DNA from: Acidimangrovimonas pyrenivorans
Lineage (GTDB): Bacteria > Pseudomonadota > Alphaproteobacteria > Rhodobacterales > Rhodobacteraceae
DNA: 64,000 nt
Direction: 5' to 3'
Assembly (NCBI RefSeq): GCF_042643245.1
Contig: NZ_JBHRSK010000011.1
Location: 62,001 to 126,000, forward strand
Of the stretch, positions 1 to 7,424 are shown piece after piece. Every line of letters begins with the position of its first letter. Position 1 is the first letter of the stretch. The position numbers and the translations under genes were made by a program. The notes beneath the pieces were generated by a model. It saw only the letters and a program-made list of their open reading frames with translations. It was not told the origin of the DNA and ran no database searches.

Positions 1-1
1 G

Positions 2-544
2 GAAGGCGAAGGCCGCCTGCCCGACACCGTCATCGCCGCGATCGGCGGCGGCTCGAACGCGATGGGGCTGTTCTACCCGTTCCTCGACGACAAGGAGGTC
101 CGGATCATCGGCGTCGAGGCCGGCGGCAAGGGCGTCGACGAGAAGATGCAGCACTGTGCCTCGCTGACCGGCGGCCGGCCCGGCGTGCTGCACGGCAACC
201 GCACCTACCTGCTGCAGGACGAGGACGGCCAGATTCTCGAGGGCTTCAGCATCTCGGCCGGGCTCGATTATCCCGGCATCGGGCCCGAGCACAGCTGGCT
301 GCACGATACCGGCCGGGCCGAATATGTCGCCATCACCGATGTCGAGGCGCTGGAGGCGTTCCAGCTGAGCTGCAAGCTCGAGGGAATCATCCCCGCGCTC
401 GAGCCCAGCCATGCCCTGGCCCATGTGATGAAGATCGCGCCCGAGCTGCCCTCGGACCATATCATCGTGATGAACATGTGCGGCCGCGGCGACAAGGACA
501 TCTTCACCGTCGCCAAGCATCTCGGCGTCGAGATGAACGGCTGA
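2..544 (+). CDS. trpB: Tryptophan synthase beta chain, C-terminal part (5' end outside window)
   Basis: PLP-dependent beta subunit of tryptophan synthase, which condenses indole and serine to tryptophan in the cytoplasm. Only the last 180 residues of a protein that is usually about 400 long are present; the frame is open from base 2. The glycine-rich PLP phosphate-binding loop GGGSNAMG lies at about residues 16-23 of the fragment, followed by typical beta-chain segments such as HSWLHD and LEPSHALAH. The gene ends at TGA and is followed directly by a strong terminator, so it is the last gene of its operon (trpF-trpB would be usual in this family, but lies outside the window). Confidence 0.97.
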   Translation, partial: EGEGRLPDTVIAAIGGGSNAMGLFYPFLDDKEVRIIGVEAGGKGVDEKMQHCASLTGGRPGVLHGNRTYLLQDEDGQILEGFSISAGLDYPGIGPEHSWLHDTGRAEYVAITDVEALEAFQLSCKLEGIIPALEPSHALAHVMKIAPELPSDHIIVMNMCGRGDKDIFTVAKHLGVEMNG

Positions 545-575
545 ACCGTCGGCCCTGGACCTGTTGCAGAGCATA

Positions 576-614
576 CCATCGCCCGGCCTTCGTGCCGGGC
601 GATGGCGTTTTTTT
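576..614 (+). terminator. Rho-independent terminator of trpB
   Basis: A perfect 12-bp stem (CCATCGCCCGGC paired with GCCGGGCGATGG) with a six-base loop is followed at once by a run of seven T. It starts about 30 bases after the trpB stop codon. Confidence 0.93.
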
Positions 615-675
615 GGCCCCCCAACACGGAGGCGTCCCGCAACACGCCCCGTCACGCCCGCGTGAGGCCAGGGCG

Positions 676-695
676 CCATAAACTCAGGTTTATGG
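676..695. repeat. Perfect 8-4-8 inverted repeat
   Basis: CCATAAAC-TCAG-GTTTATGG is a perfect dyad in AT-richer DNA about 125 bases upstream of the start at 819. It has no T-run behind it, so it looks more like an operator than a terminator. A second dyad follows 12 bases later. Confidence 0.6.
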
Positions 696-706
696 ACCTC
701 TGCCGA

Positions 707-732
707 GGGTTTAGCGCATTCCGGCTAAACCC
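707..732. repeat. Perfect 9-8-9 inverted repeat
   Basis: GGGTTTAGC and GCTAAACCC flank an eight-base spacer about 90 bases upstream of the secreted-protein gene at 819. Together with the dyad at 676-695 it forms a two-site array, a plausible binding region for a regulator. No function is shown by sequence alone. Confidence 0.6.
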
Positions 733-818
733 GGTGCGGATAGAGAACCGGCCGGCGAAGGGTCAATTTCGGCTCACCGGGCGGCGCAGAGGGCGCTGCC
801 GTAAATGGGAGAGACCCG

Positions 819-1238
819 ATGAAAAAGATGATCCTTGCCGCCACCGCCCTGACCGCGCTCGGCTCCATGGCCGTTGCCAGCACCGGCGACGGGCTGCAGC
901 TCCGCAGCCAGACCCGGGCCACGCTCGGCACGCAATATGCCCAGAACGACAGCACCCAGCAGCAGCTCCAGACCCAGACCCGGACGCGCACCCGCACCAA
1001 CGACGACAACGCCCAGGGCACGGCGACCCGCAGCCGCAACGGCGACAGCGCCTCCGGCGCCGATGACAGCACCGACACCAGCGCGGACACGAGCGGCGAC
1101 TCCGAGGGCGGCGACAGCGGGCACGGCAGCGGCGGCGACAGCGGTGCCGGCGACGCGGGCGGCCATGGCGGCGATGCCGGCGGGGATGGCGGCGCCGGTG
1201 GCGAAGGGGGTGAAGGTGGCGACGGCGGCCACGACTGA
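819..1238 (+). CDS. Small secreted Gly/Asp/Ser-rich protein of unknown function
   Basis: 139 residues. The first 20 or so form a clear Sec signal peptide (MKKMILAATALTALGSMAVA). Residues about 25-70 are rich in Gln, Thr and Arg, with alternating TRTRTRT. Residues about 75-139 are low complexity, made of Gly, Asp, Ser, Glu and a few His in GGD/GGE units, giving a strongly acidic tail. I do not recognise a family. The units do not match the nine-residue RTX calcium repeat, though metal or cation binding is conceivable. A good ribosome-binding site (GGGAGA) precedes ATG. The next gene encodes another exported protein with a very similar tail, then a membrane LuxR regulator. Confidence 0.8.
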   Translation: MKKMILAATALTALGSMAVASTGDGLQLRSQTRATLGTQYAQNDSTQQQLQTQTRTRTRTNDDNAQGTATRSRNGDSASGADDSTDTSADTSGDSEGGDSGHGSGGDSGAGDAGGHGGDAGGDGGAGGEGGEGGDGGHD

Positions 1239-1349
1239 ACCATTTGCCACAGGCCTCTCGGCGGCCCCGGCCCTTGCGCCGGGGTCGTCCCGACCAGATA
1301 TAGCCCAGGATATGACCCCCGGGCCCGGCAGCAGACAGGAGGGCAAGCG

Positions 1350-1841
1350 ATGCAGCGCAGAGAATTCGTGACCGCCCTGGCGGCGACGCTCCTGATCGCG
1401 CCGATGGCGCGGGCGGATGCGATGACCGACAGCGTCGAGCGCCAGCTCCGCGCCCAGGGCTTCACCAAGATGCATGTCACCCGCACCTGGCTGGGCCGCA
1501 CCCGCATCGTCGCCACCAGCAAGACCCAGACCCGCGAGATCATCATCAATCCGCGCACCGGCGAGATCCTGCGCGACTACTGGCAGCCGCTTGCGACCAG
1601 CGGTCAGGTTTCTGCCAGCGACGAGATTCTAGATTCGCGTCCCAACAGCACCGGCGGAGAGGCAGAGGGCGTGTCCGACGCCTCCTCCGGCAGCAGCGAC
1701 GGAGGCAGCAGCAGTGACGGCGGCGGGGACAGTGGCGGCGACAGCGGCTCGAGTGGCGGCGACCATGGGGGCGACGGCAGCGGTAGCGGCGGCGATGGCG
1801 GCGGCGACGGAGGAGATGGCGGCGATGGCGGCAGTGACTGA
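1350..1841 (+). CDS. Exported PepSY-like protein with Gly/Asp/Ser-rich tail
   Basis: 163 residues. The N-terminus MQRREFVTALAATLLIAPMARA has a twin-arginine-like start (RREF) before a hydrophobic stretch, so export by Tat or Sec is likely. Residues about 28-80 resemble a PepSY-type fold: helix (VERQLRAQGF) followed by strands and the sequence TREIIINPRTGEILRDYW. Residues about 100-163 are almost entirely Gly, Ser and Asp, closely resembling the tail of the protein at 819-1238. The start has an AGGAGGG ribosome-binding site. It lies between the secreted protein and a membrane-bound LuxR regulator, 42 bases ahead of the latter. The PepSY assignment is from the pattern and is tentative. Confidence 0.75.
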   Translation: MQRREFVTALAATLLIAPMARADAMTDSVERQLRAQGFTKMHVTRTWLGRTRIVATSKTQTREIIINPRTGEILRDYWQPLATSGQVSASDEILDSRPNSTGGEAEGVSDASSGSSDGGSSSDGGGDSGGDSGSSGGDHGGDGSGSGGDGGGDGGDGGDGGSD

Positions 1842-1883
1842 GCGGCGGACCCCCGGCCGAACGGAACCCACCGGGGTGGCACG

Positions 1884-2441
1884 ATGACGAATTTCCACAT
1901 CGTGGCGGTGATCCTCGCGGTGCAGGCTTTCTGCGCCTTCTTTTTCGTCTCGGACATCGTGCTGACCGTTCTCGGGCTGCGGGCCCACCCGATCAGCTGG
2001 CAGAACAAGGAACTGCTCGAAATGGGCGCCGCGCTCGGCCTCATTCTCGGGCTGGTGCTGGGGGCGGTGGCGCTGTGGCGCTCGCTCCAGCGCACCGCCA
2101 AGGTCGAGGGCCAGCTGCGCGCCGCCTCCGGCGCCTTCATGGAACTGCTCGAGGAACGCTTCGGCGACTGGGGCCTGACCCCGGCCGAGCGCGATGTCGC
2201 CCTGTTCGCGATCAAGGGCTTCTCGACCCAGGAAATCGCCGGCATCCGCAGCACCTCGGAAGGCACCGTCAAGGCCCAGACCAACGCGATCTACCGCAAG
2301 GCCGGGGTCAGCGGCCGGCCGCAACTTCTCAGCCTGTTCATCGAGGACCTTATGGCCGAGGCGCTGGTCGACCGCGCCCCGGCGGCGGCGGCACTCGCGG
2401 CCCTGCCCGTCGGCCGCGAAAATCAGCGACCGACGGCGTAG
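1884..2441 (+). CDS. Membrane-anchored LuxR-family transcriptional regulator
   Basis: 185 residues. Two hydrophobic segments (about residues 5-32 and 47-66) predict a two-helix membrane anchor. The C-terminal part (about 98-155) is a LuxR/GerE helix-turn-helix with LTPAERDVALFAIKGFSTQEIA and the recognition helix region SEGTVKAQTNAIYRKAG. There is no receiver, PAS or autoinducer-binding domain, so any signal would have to be sensed by the membrane segment or a partner. It follows two exported proteins on the same strand at short spacing, which suggests it regulates or senses them. This architecture is known in Rhodobacteraceae genomes, but I know of no assigned function. Confidence 0.85.
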   Translation: MTNFHIVAVILAVQAFCAFFFVSDIVLTVLGLRAHPISWQNKELLEMGAALGLILGLVLGAVALWRSLQRTAKVEGQLRAASGAFMELLEERFGDWGLTPAERDVALFAIKGFSTQEIAGIRSTSEGTVKAQTNAIYRKAGVSGRPQLLSLFIEDLMAEALVDRAPAAAALAALPVGRENQRPTA

Positions 2442-2800
2442 CGTTCCAGCACCTCGAGCGGGACGATGTCCAGCGTCCGCTTGTGGGTGGCGGCAAGGTT
2501 CACCTGCGGCGCCGCCCCCTCTTCATGCGCCTGCAGGAAGCGCACCGCGCAGAGGCACCACTGGTCGCCGGGCTTGAGACCGGCGAAGTTGTGCTCGGGC
2601 CGCGGCGTCGACAGGTCGTTGCCGAGGTATTTCGACAGGGCGAGGAACTCGGCGGTCATCACCGCGCAGACGGTGTGGCGGCCGTAATCGAGCTTGCCGG
2701 TATCGCAGCAGCCGTTGCGGTAGAAGCCGGTCATCGGGTCGGTCGAGCAGGTCTCCAGCTTCCCGCCCAGCACGTTCAACGACGGTTCCATCATCGACAT
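2423..2800 (-). CDS. DUF2237 family protein
   Basis: 125 residues matching the DUF2237 pattern: NVLGGKLETCSTDPMTGFYR near the N-terminus, then NGCCDTG, HTVCAVMT, and a C-terminal GDQWCLCA. The conserved cysteines (CC, CxC) suggest a metal or redox site, but the function of the family is unknown to me. The annotated ATG at 2800 has GGGAGGGAG immediately before it; the third codon (ATG at 2794) would have a more usual spacing and may be the real start. The 3' end overlaps the 3' end of the convergent LuxR gene by 19 bases. Confidence 0.85.
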   Translation of the reverse strand: MSMMEPSLNVLGGKLETCSTDPMTGFYRNGCCDTGKLDYGRHTVCAVMTAEFLALSKYLGNDLSTPRPEHNFAGLKPGDQWCLCAVRFLQAHEEGAAPQVNLAATHKRTLDIVPLEVLERYAVGR

Positions 2801-2893
2801 CTCCCTCCCCTGTCGGCCTTCTGTCGGCCGGCGCCAGTATTGCCGCGACGGGACGCATTGTCATGTCACGGCGTGGGGAATTTGTGGCGCGCC

Positions 2894-4426
2894 CTAGGCC
2901 GCCGGTCCGCCCCGCCGCCGCGCGCCGATCGCCACCGCCGCCAGCCCGGCGAGCAGCAGCCCCAGCACCGGCCCGTCGCCCCAGCGGGCATAGGGCGGCG
3001 CCGGCAGCGATCCCGGCACGGTCACGTCGAGATACCCCTTGCTGTTGAGCGGCAGCGTCTTCAGCAGCCGCCCCTTGGCGTCGATCACCCCGGACACCCC
3101 GGTGTTGGCGGCGCGCAGCAGCGGCACCCCCTCCTCGATCGCCCGCAGCCGCGCCTGGGCGAGGTGCTGGTAAGGGCCGGCGAGATTGCCGAACCAGCCG
3201 TCATTGGTGACCTGCAACATCCAGTCCGGCCGCGACGGCGCCGCCCGGATATCCTGCGGAAACACCGCCTCGTAGCAGATCAGCGGCAGGACATGGCCAA
3301 GACGGCCGAGGGCGAGCACCGCCGCGCCGGGACCGGGTGAATAGCCGTTGCCCTGCTGCGCCGCGAAGGCGGTGATGCCGAAATACTTCCCCAGGAAATC
3401 GCCCAGCGGCATGTACTCGCCGAAGGGCACCAGGTGATGCTTGTCATAGACATCCTCGACATCGCCCCTCGTATCCAGCACGGCAAGGCTGTTATAGGCG
3501 CGCCGGCCCGAAACCCTCTGGATGCCCAGCGCCACCGGCACGCCCTGCGCCGCCGCCGCGATCATCTGCAGCCCGATGCCGGGATTGTTGAGCAGGAACG
3601 GCGCCGAGGTCTCGGGCCAGACGATCAGGTCGGGGCGCCGGCCGTCCTTGCCCGGGGCGGCGGTGTAGCGCAACTGGCGGTCGAAGAAGACGCGCTGCAT
3701 GTCCGGGCGCCATTTCAGCGCCTGTTCGGCGTCGGGCTGGACCAGCCGTACCGTGATCGGCTGCGGCCGCGGCGGCACCGGCTGGTCGAGGCGCCAGAGG
3801 CCGAAGCCGCCGGCCATGCCCAGCAGCAGCGCCGAAAGCAGGATGCCCCGGCCGCGCGGCACGGCGAAGGGCAAGGCGGCGGCCAGCGTCGTCATCAGCG
3901 ACAGGCCGACGGGGCCGAGGAAGATGTCGGCCTGCGCCGGCCAGGTCCCGACCCAGATATGGCCGACCAGGGCCCAGGGAAAGCCGGTGAAGACATAGGT
4001 GCGCAGCAGGTCGGTGGCGGCGAGGCCGAGGGCGAACCCCAGCGCCCGGCTCGGCAGGCCGCGGCCCAGCGCGGCGCCGATGCCGGCGGCCAGGGCCCAG
4101 AACAGGGCCATGCCGAAGGCCATGAACAGCAGCGCGAAGGGCGCCATCCAGCCGTCGCGGCCGGGATCGACCATGAACGGATCGACGATCCAGAACATCG
4201 CCGCGCCGAACTGCCCGGCCCCGGCGAGCCAGCCCAGCCAGACCGCGCGGGCGACGGAGCGTTCGCGCGCGATGACGAAGGTCAGCCCCGACAAGGCCAC
4301 CAGCGCCAATCCCCACCAGCCCAGCGGCGCCTGACCGGTGGCGATCAGCGCCCCCAGCGCCATGGCGCCGAGCAGTGCCCGCCCCCCGGGCCGTGCCGGA
4401 GCTTTCAGAACCCGGGGGAGCCGCAC
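2894..4426 (-). CDS. lnt: Apolipoprotein N-acyltransferase
   Basis: 510 residues, the usual length. Inner-membrane enzyme that adds the third acyl chain to the N-terminal cysteine of lipoproteins. The first 210 residues are a string of hydrophobic helices. The rest is a nitrilase-fold domain with the Glu-Lys-Cys triad visible as E272 (WPETSAPF), K329 (YDKHHLVPFGEY) and C384 (LICYEAVFP). A last hydrophobic segment is near the C-terminus. The start is GTG, two bases after the stop of the corC-like gene, so the two are translationally linked. The neighbours corC, ybeY and phoH are the standard partners of lnt in this family. Confidence 0.97.
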   Translation of the reverse strand: MRLPRVLKAPARPGGRALLGAMALGALIATGQAPLGWWGLALVALSGLTFVIARERSVARAVWLGWLAGAGQFGAAMFWIVDPFMVDPGRDGWMAPFALLFMAFGMALFWALAAGIGAALGRGLPSRALGFALGLAATDLLRTYVFTGFPWALVGHIWVGTWPAQADIFLGPVGLSLMTTLAAALPFAVPRGRGILLSALLLGMAGGFGLWRLDQPVPPRPQPITVRLVQPDAEQALKWRPDMQRVFFDRQLRYTAAPGKDGRRPDLIVWPETSAPFLLNNPGIGLQMIAAAAQGVPVALGIQRVSGRRAYNSLAVLDTRGDVEDVYDKHHLVPFGEYMPLGDFLGKYFGITAFAAQQGNGYSPGPGAAVLALGRLGHVLPLICYEAVFPQDIRAAPSRPDWMLQVTNDGWFGNLAGPYQHLAQARLRAIEEGVPLLRAANTGVSGVIDAKGRLLKTLPLNSKGYLDVTVPGSLPAPPYARWGDGPVLGLLLAGLAAVAIGARRRGGPAA

Positions 4427-4428
4427 CT

Positions 4429-5367
4429 TCAGCCGCTCACCGCTGCGCTGTCGCGACTCGGGGAGGACGACGCCTTGCTCGCCGCGGCCGGGGCCGTGCC
4501 CGGCAGCCGCACCCGCAGCCGCTTGATCCGGCGCGGATCGGCATCGACGACCTCGAACTCGACGCCGCTTTCGTGGCGAATGACCTCGCCGCGCGCCGGC
4601 ACCCGGCCGATCAGCAGGAAGACCAGGCCGCCCAGCGTGTCGACCTCCTCCTCGTCCTCCTCGGTCGGGGCGAGGCTGTGGCCGATCTCGGCCTCGAACT
4701 CGTCGAGCGGCGCGCGCGCCTGGACCAGGTAGACGCCCGGCTTCTCGGCGGTCCAGAAGCCGTCATTGGCCTCGTCATGCTCGTCCTCGATCTCGCCGAT
4801 CACGGTCTCGATCAGGTCCTCGATGGTCACCAGCCCGTCGACACCGCCATATTCGTCGATCACCAGCGCCATGTGGACGCGTTCCTTCTGCATCTTCTGC
4901 AGCAGCACCCCGACCGGCATCGACGGCGGCGCGAACAGCACCGGGCGGATCAGCTTGCGCAGCGAGAACCGGCCGCCGGGCGCGCCGAAACCGTAGGTCA
5001 GCGCCAGGTCCTTGAGCATCACCAGCCCGAGCGGCTTGTCGAGCGTGTCCTTGTAGACCGGCAGGCGGGAATAGCCATGCTCGCGGAACACCTCGACCAG
5101 TTCCTCGCGGTGGATGTCGACCGGCACGGCGGCGATCTCGGCCTTGGGAATGGCGACGTCGTCGACCCGCAGCCGGCGCAGGTTGCTCAACCCGAACGAG
5201 TTGGCGGCGGCGGCGCCGTTGACCGGCCGCGGCTCGGCCGTCTCGGAAGCGGTATCGCTGTCAGGGGAAAACGCACTGAACAGCCGGCCGAAAAAGCCCT
5301 GCTGCTCGCTCATTTCGGGGTCTCGCGCGCGCTGCGCTGCGTTAGACCCTTCGCTGCTGCTGTCCAT
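4429..5367 (-). CDS. CorC/hemolysin-family CBS-domain protein
   Basis: 312 residues. Cytoplasmic protein with a CBS-domain pair (about residues 65-200, including VVMLKDLA-like VMLKDLALTYGF and MALVIDEYGGVDGLVTIEDLIE) followed by a CorC_HlyC transporter-associated domain (GVEFEVVDADPRRIKRLRVR). The N-terminal DUF21 membrane domain of the larger hemolysin-like proteins is absent, as is normal for the CorC form linked to magnesium/cobalt efflux and found in ybeY-corC-lnt operons. The ATG at 5367 has AAGGA before it; an internal ATG at 5313 has a poorer site. The transport role is inferred from the family. Confidence 0.93.
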   Translation of the reverse strand: MDSSSEGSNAAQRARDPEMSEQQGFFGRLFSAFSPDSDTASETAEPRPVNGAAAANSFGLSNLRRLRVDDVAIPKAEIAAVPVDIHREELVEVFREHGYSRLPVYKDTLDKPLGLVMLKDLALTYGFGAPGGRFSLRKLIRPVLFAPPSMPVGVLLQKMQKERVHMALVIDEYGGVDGLVTIEDLIETVIGEIEDEHDEANDGFWTAEKPGVYLVQARAPLDEFEAEIGHSLAPTEEDEEEVDTLGGLVFLLIGRVPARGEVIRHESGVEFEVVDADPRRIKRLRVRLPGTAPAAASKASSSPSRDSAAVSG

Positions 5368-5406
5368 CTGTCCTTTCCAAACAAGCGGGCAGAATGGCCC
5401 GCACTT

Positions 5407-5925
5407 TCACGAATATGGGTCCGCAACCCCCAGGCTTGCAAGTATTCGCGTCTCAAGCCCTTCCATCAAAGCCGCATCGCCATCGCGAATGTGATCGTAA
5501 CCCAACAAATGCAAGGTTCCGTGAACCACCAGATGGGTGACATGGGCGCCCATGGTCTTGCCCTGGTCCCCGGCCTCGCGCTGGCAGGTCTGCCAGGAGA
5601 TGGCGATGTCGCCCAACTCCTCCGGATCCTCCGGGCTGCCCTCGTCGGGAAGCGCCGGCGCCGCGCCCTCGTCCCGGGCGGAAAGATCCTCGGCCGGCCA
5701 GCTGAGCACGTTGGTCGGCGTCGCCTTGTCGCGGAAATCGGCGTTGAGCACGGCGATGCGGGCGTCGTCGCAGCCCAGCAGCGACAGCTCGTAGCCCGCC
5801 GGGTCGAGCCCCAGCGCCTCCAGCGTCGCCCGCGCGGCGCGTTCGGCCACCGGGCCCAGGCCGAACCTGTCCCAGCGCCCGTCCTCGATCACAGTGTCAA
5901 CCAGCGGCCTCATCGTCGCGCTCAT
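5407..5925 (-). CDS. ybeY: Endoribonuclease YbeY, 16S rRNA maturation factor
   Basis: About 172 residues from the ATG at 5925 (next in-frame ATG at 5913; an upstream ATG at 5967 would extend it further into phoH). The zinc-binding signature HGTLHLLGYDH is present near residue 130, with the typical preceding strand GDIAISW. YbeY is a metal-dependent RNase needed for 16S rRNA 3'-end processing and ribosome quality control. Its start lies inside the 3' end of phoH, an overlap typical for this gene pair, which suggests coupled translation. Confidence 0.95.
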   Translation of the reverse strand: MSATMRPLVDTVIEDGRWDRFGLGPVAERAARATLEALGLDPAGYELSLLGCDDARIAVLNADFRDKATPTNVLSWPAEDLSARDEGAAPALPDEGSPEDPEELGDIAISWQTCQREAGDQGKTMGAHVTHLVVHGTLHLLGYDHIRDGDAALMEGLETRILASLGVADPYS

Positions 5926-6925
5926 ACGCCTCGATGATCCGGGCGACAAGCGGGTGGCGCACGACATCTCGGGAAGTGAAGTAGTTGAAGCTCACGCCCT
6001 TGACCTTGCCGAGGATGCGTTCCGCCTCGGCCAGGCCGCTGGGCATGCCGCGCGGCAGGTCGACCTGGGTCCGGTCGCCGGTGATCACCATGCGGCTGCC
6101 CTCGCCCAGTCGGGTGAGGAACATCTTCATCTGCATCGAGGACGCGTTCTGCGCCTCATCCAGCACCACGAAGGCGTTCGACAGGGTGCGGCCGCGCATG
6201 AAGGCCAGCGGCGCGATCTCGATCTGCTTCTCTTCCATCAGCTTCTGCAGCTGCTTGCCCGGCAGGAAATCGTTCAGCGCGTCATAGAGCGGCTGCATGT
6301 AGGGATCGACCTTCTCCTTCATGTCGCCGGGCAGGAAGCCCAGCCGCTCGCCCGCCTCGACGGCGGGGCGGGACAGGATGATCCGGTCGACATGGCCGCC
6401 GATCAGCATCGAGACGCCGACGGCGACGGCGAGGTAGGTCTTGCCGGTGCCGGCCGGGCCGATGCCGAAACCGAGTTCGTTGGCGTAGAGCGCCTTGACA
6501 TAGGCCTTCTGCGCTTCGGTGCGCGGCTCGATGATCTTCTTGCGGGTGCGGATCTCGACCTTGCCGCCCTGGAACATTTCCAGCTGGTCGGCCGGCTCGC
6601 CGCCGCGGCCCGGGGTCTCGAAGATCGGGTCGCCCATCCGGATCGCGCCGTCGATATCGCCCGCGTCGATCTGCCGCCCGGCCTCGAGCCGGGCATAGAG
6701 ACCGCGCAGCACCACCGCCGCCTGACTGCGCGCCGCCCCCGGGCCGATCACGGCGAGCTGGTTGCCGCGCCGGATGATCTGGACGCCAAGCTGGTGCTCG
6801 ACCTGGGCCAGGTTGCGGTCGAACTCACCGCAGAGGCCGATCAGCAGGCGATTGTCGGGGAATTCCAGAAGCGTCTCCTGGACGTCTTCCGGGACGGGCG
6901 GGGGTGTCAGCGCGCTGATGCCCAA
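5897..6925 (-). CDS. PhoH-like ATPase (YbeZ type)
   Basis: 342 residues. Cytoplasmic P-loop ATPase of the PhoH family, thought to act with YbeY in RNA metabolism. Walker A GPAGTGKTY lies at about residue 150 and Walker B VVLDEAQN at about 255. The N-terminal part carries a KH-like segment (HQLGVQIIRRGNQLAVIG). The first codon is TTG, preceded by AGGAG at six bases, which supports this start. The 3' end overlaps ybeY. It heads the phoH-ybeY-corC-lnt operon, and a 144-base spacer separates it from the upstream lipoprotein gene. Confidence 0.95.
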   Translation of the reverse strand: MGISALTPPPVPEDVQETLLEFPDNRLLIGLCGEFDRNLAQVEHQLGVQIIRRGNQLAVIGPGAARSQAAVVLRGLYARLEAGRQIDAGDIDGAIRMGDPIFETPGRGGEPADQLEMFQGGKVEIRTRKKIIEPRTEAQKAYVKALYANELGFGIGPAGTGKTYLAVAVGVSMLIGGHVDRIILSRPAVEAGERLGFLPGDMKEKVDPYMQPLYDALNDFLPGKQLQKLMEEKQIEIAPLAFMRGRTLSNAFVVLDEAQNASSMQMKMFLTRLGEGSRMVITGDRTQVDLPRGMPSGLAEAERILGKVKGVSFNYFTSRDVVRHPLVARIIEAYERDDEAAG

Positions 6926-7020
6926 TAACGACTCCTGTGCAAGAGGTCACATGAATATGGTGGCAATCGAAAGGGGTTTGCGCAAGCTCTGGTGCAAAAA
7001 TTTCAATAAAGTGAAACGAA

Positions 7021-7049
7021 GCGGCCGCGGATTGCGCATCCGCGGCCGC
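7021..7049 (-). terminator. GC-rich hairpin behind the small lipoprotein gene
   Basis: A perfect 12-bp stem (GCGGCCGCGGAT with its complement) and five-base loop lies 21 bases past the stop codon of the leftward gene at 7070. On that strand it is followed by TTCGTTTCACTTT, a weak T-rich tract, so it is a plausible terminator separating this gene from phoH. Confidence 0.6.
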
Positions 7050-7069
7050 CTGCTGCCCATCTCCCGGGC

Positions 7070-7411
7070 CTAGCGCGTATAGGTGATCTTCTCGCCCGGC
7101 TTGACCGGATCGCGGATGTCGCCGCCGGCCTTGAACGGCCCGGTGGCCACGTTCGGCGGGGCGATGCCCGAGCAGACCGGCTTGCCGTATTTGTCCAGCC
7201 GGGCCGAGAGATAGCCCTCGACGCCGTCGTCGATGATCCAGTGGTCGCAGCCGGTCGGGTCGACCCAGATCCCGGCCTTGAGCTGGGTCAGCGACTTGAC
7301 CCCGATCGGGCCGCGGTCGACGCCCTTGTTCTTCGGCGTCGCCTCTAGATCGGCACAGGCGCCGAGTGCCAGCGGCAGCAGCAGCAGGGCCGTGAGTTTG
7401 ACAATGTTCAT
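7070..7411 (-). CDS. Small lipoprotein sharing a domain with the adjacent OmpA-like protein
   Basis: 113 residues. The N-terminus has a lipoprotein signal peptide ending in the lipobox LALGAC, so the mature protein should be lipidated at Cys19. Residues about 47-80 (IWVDPTGCDHWIIDDGVEGY...GKPVC) are a near-copy of a segment in the neighbouring OmpA-like protein, with the same Cys, His, Trp and second Cys. The two conserved cysteines could form a disulphide. The gene lies 13 bases downstream of the OmpA-like gene and is probably co-transcribed. No function is known to me. Confidence 0.85.
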   Translation of the reverse strand: MNIVKLTALLLLPLALGACADLEATPKNKGVDRGPIGVKSLTQLKAGIWVDPTGCDHWIIDDGVEGYLSARLDKYGKPVCSGIAPPNVATGPFKAGGDIRDPVKPGEKITYTR

Positions 7412-7424
7412 CTCGCAGCCCCCC

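Noticed and set aside
1680..1838. Gly/Asp/Ser repeats read as possible RTX calcium-binding repeats
   Set aside because: The units are irregular GGD and GSS runs and lack the nine-residue GGxGxDxUx spacing and hydrophobic position.
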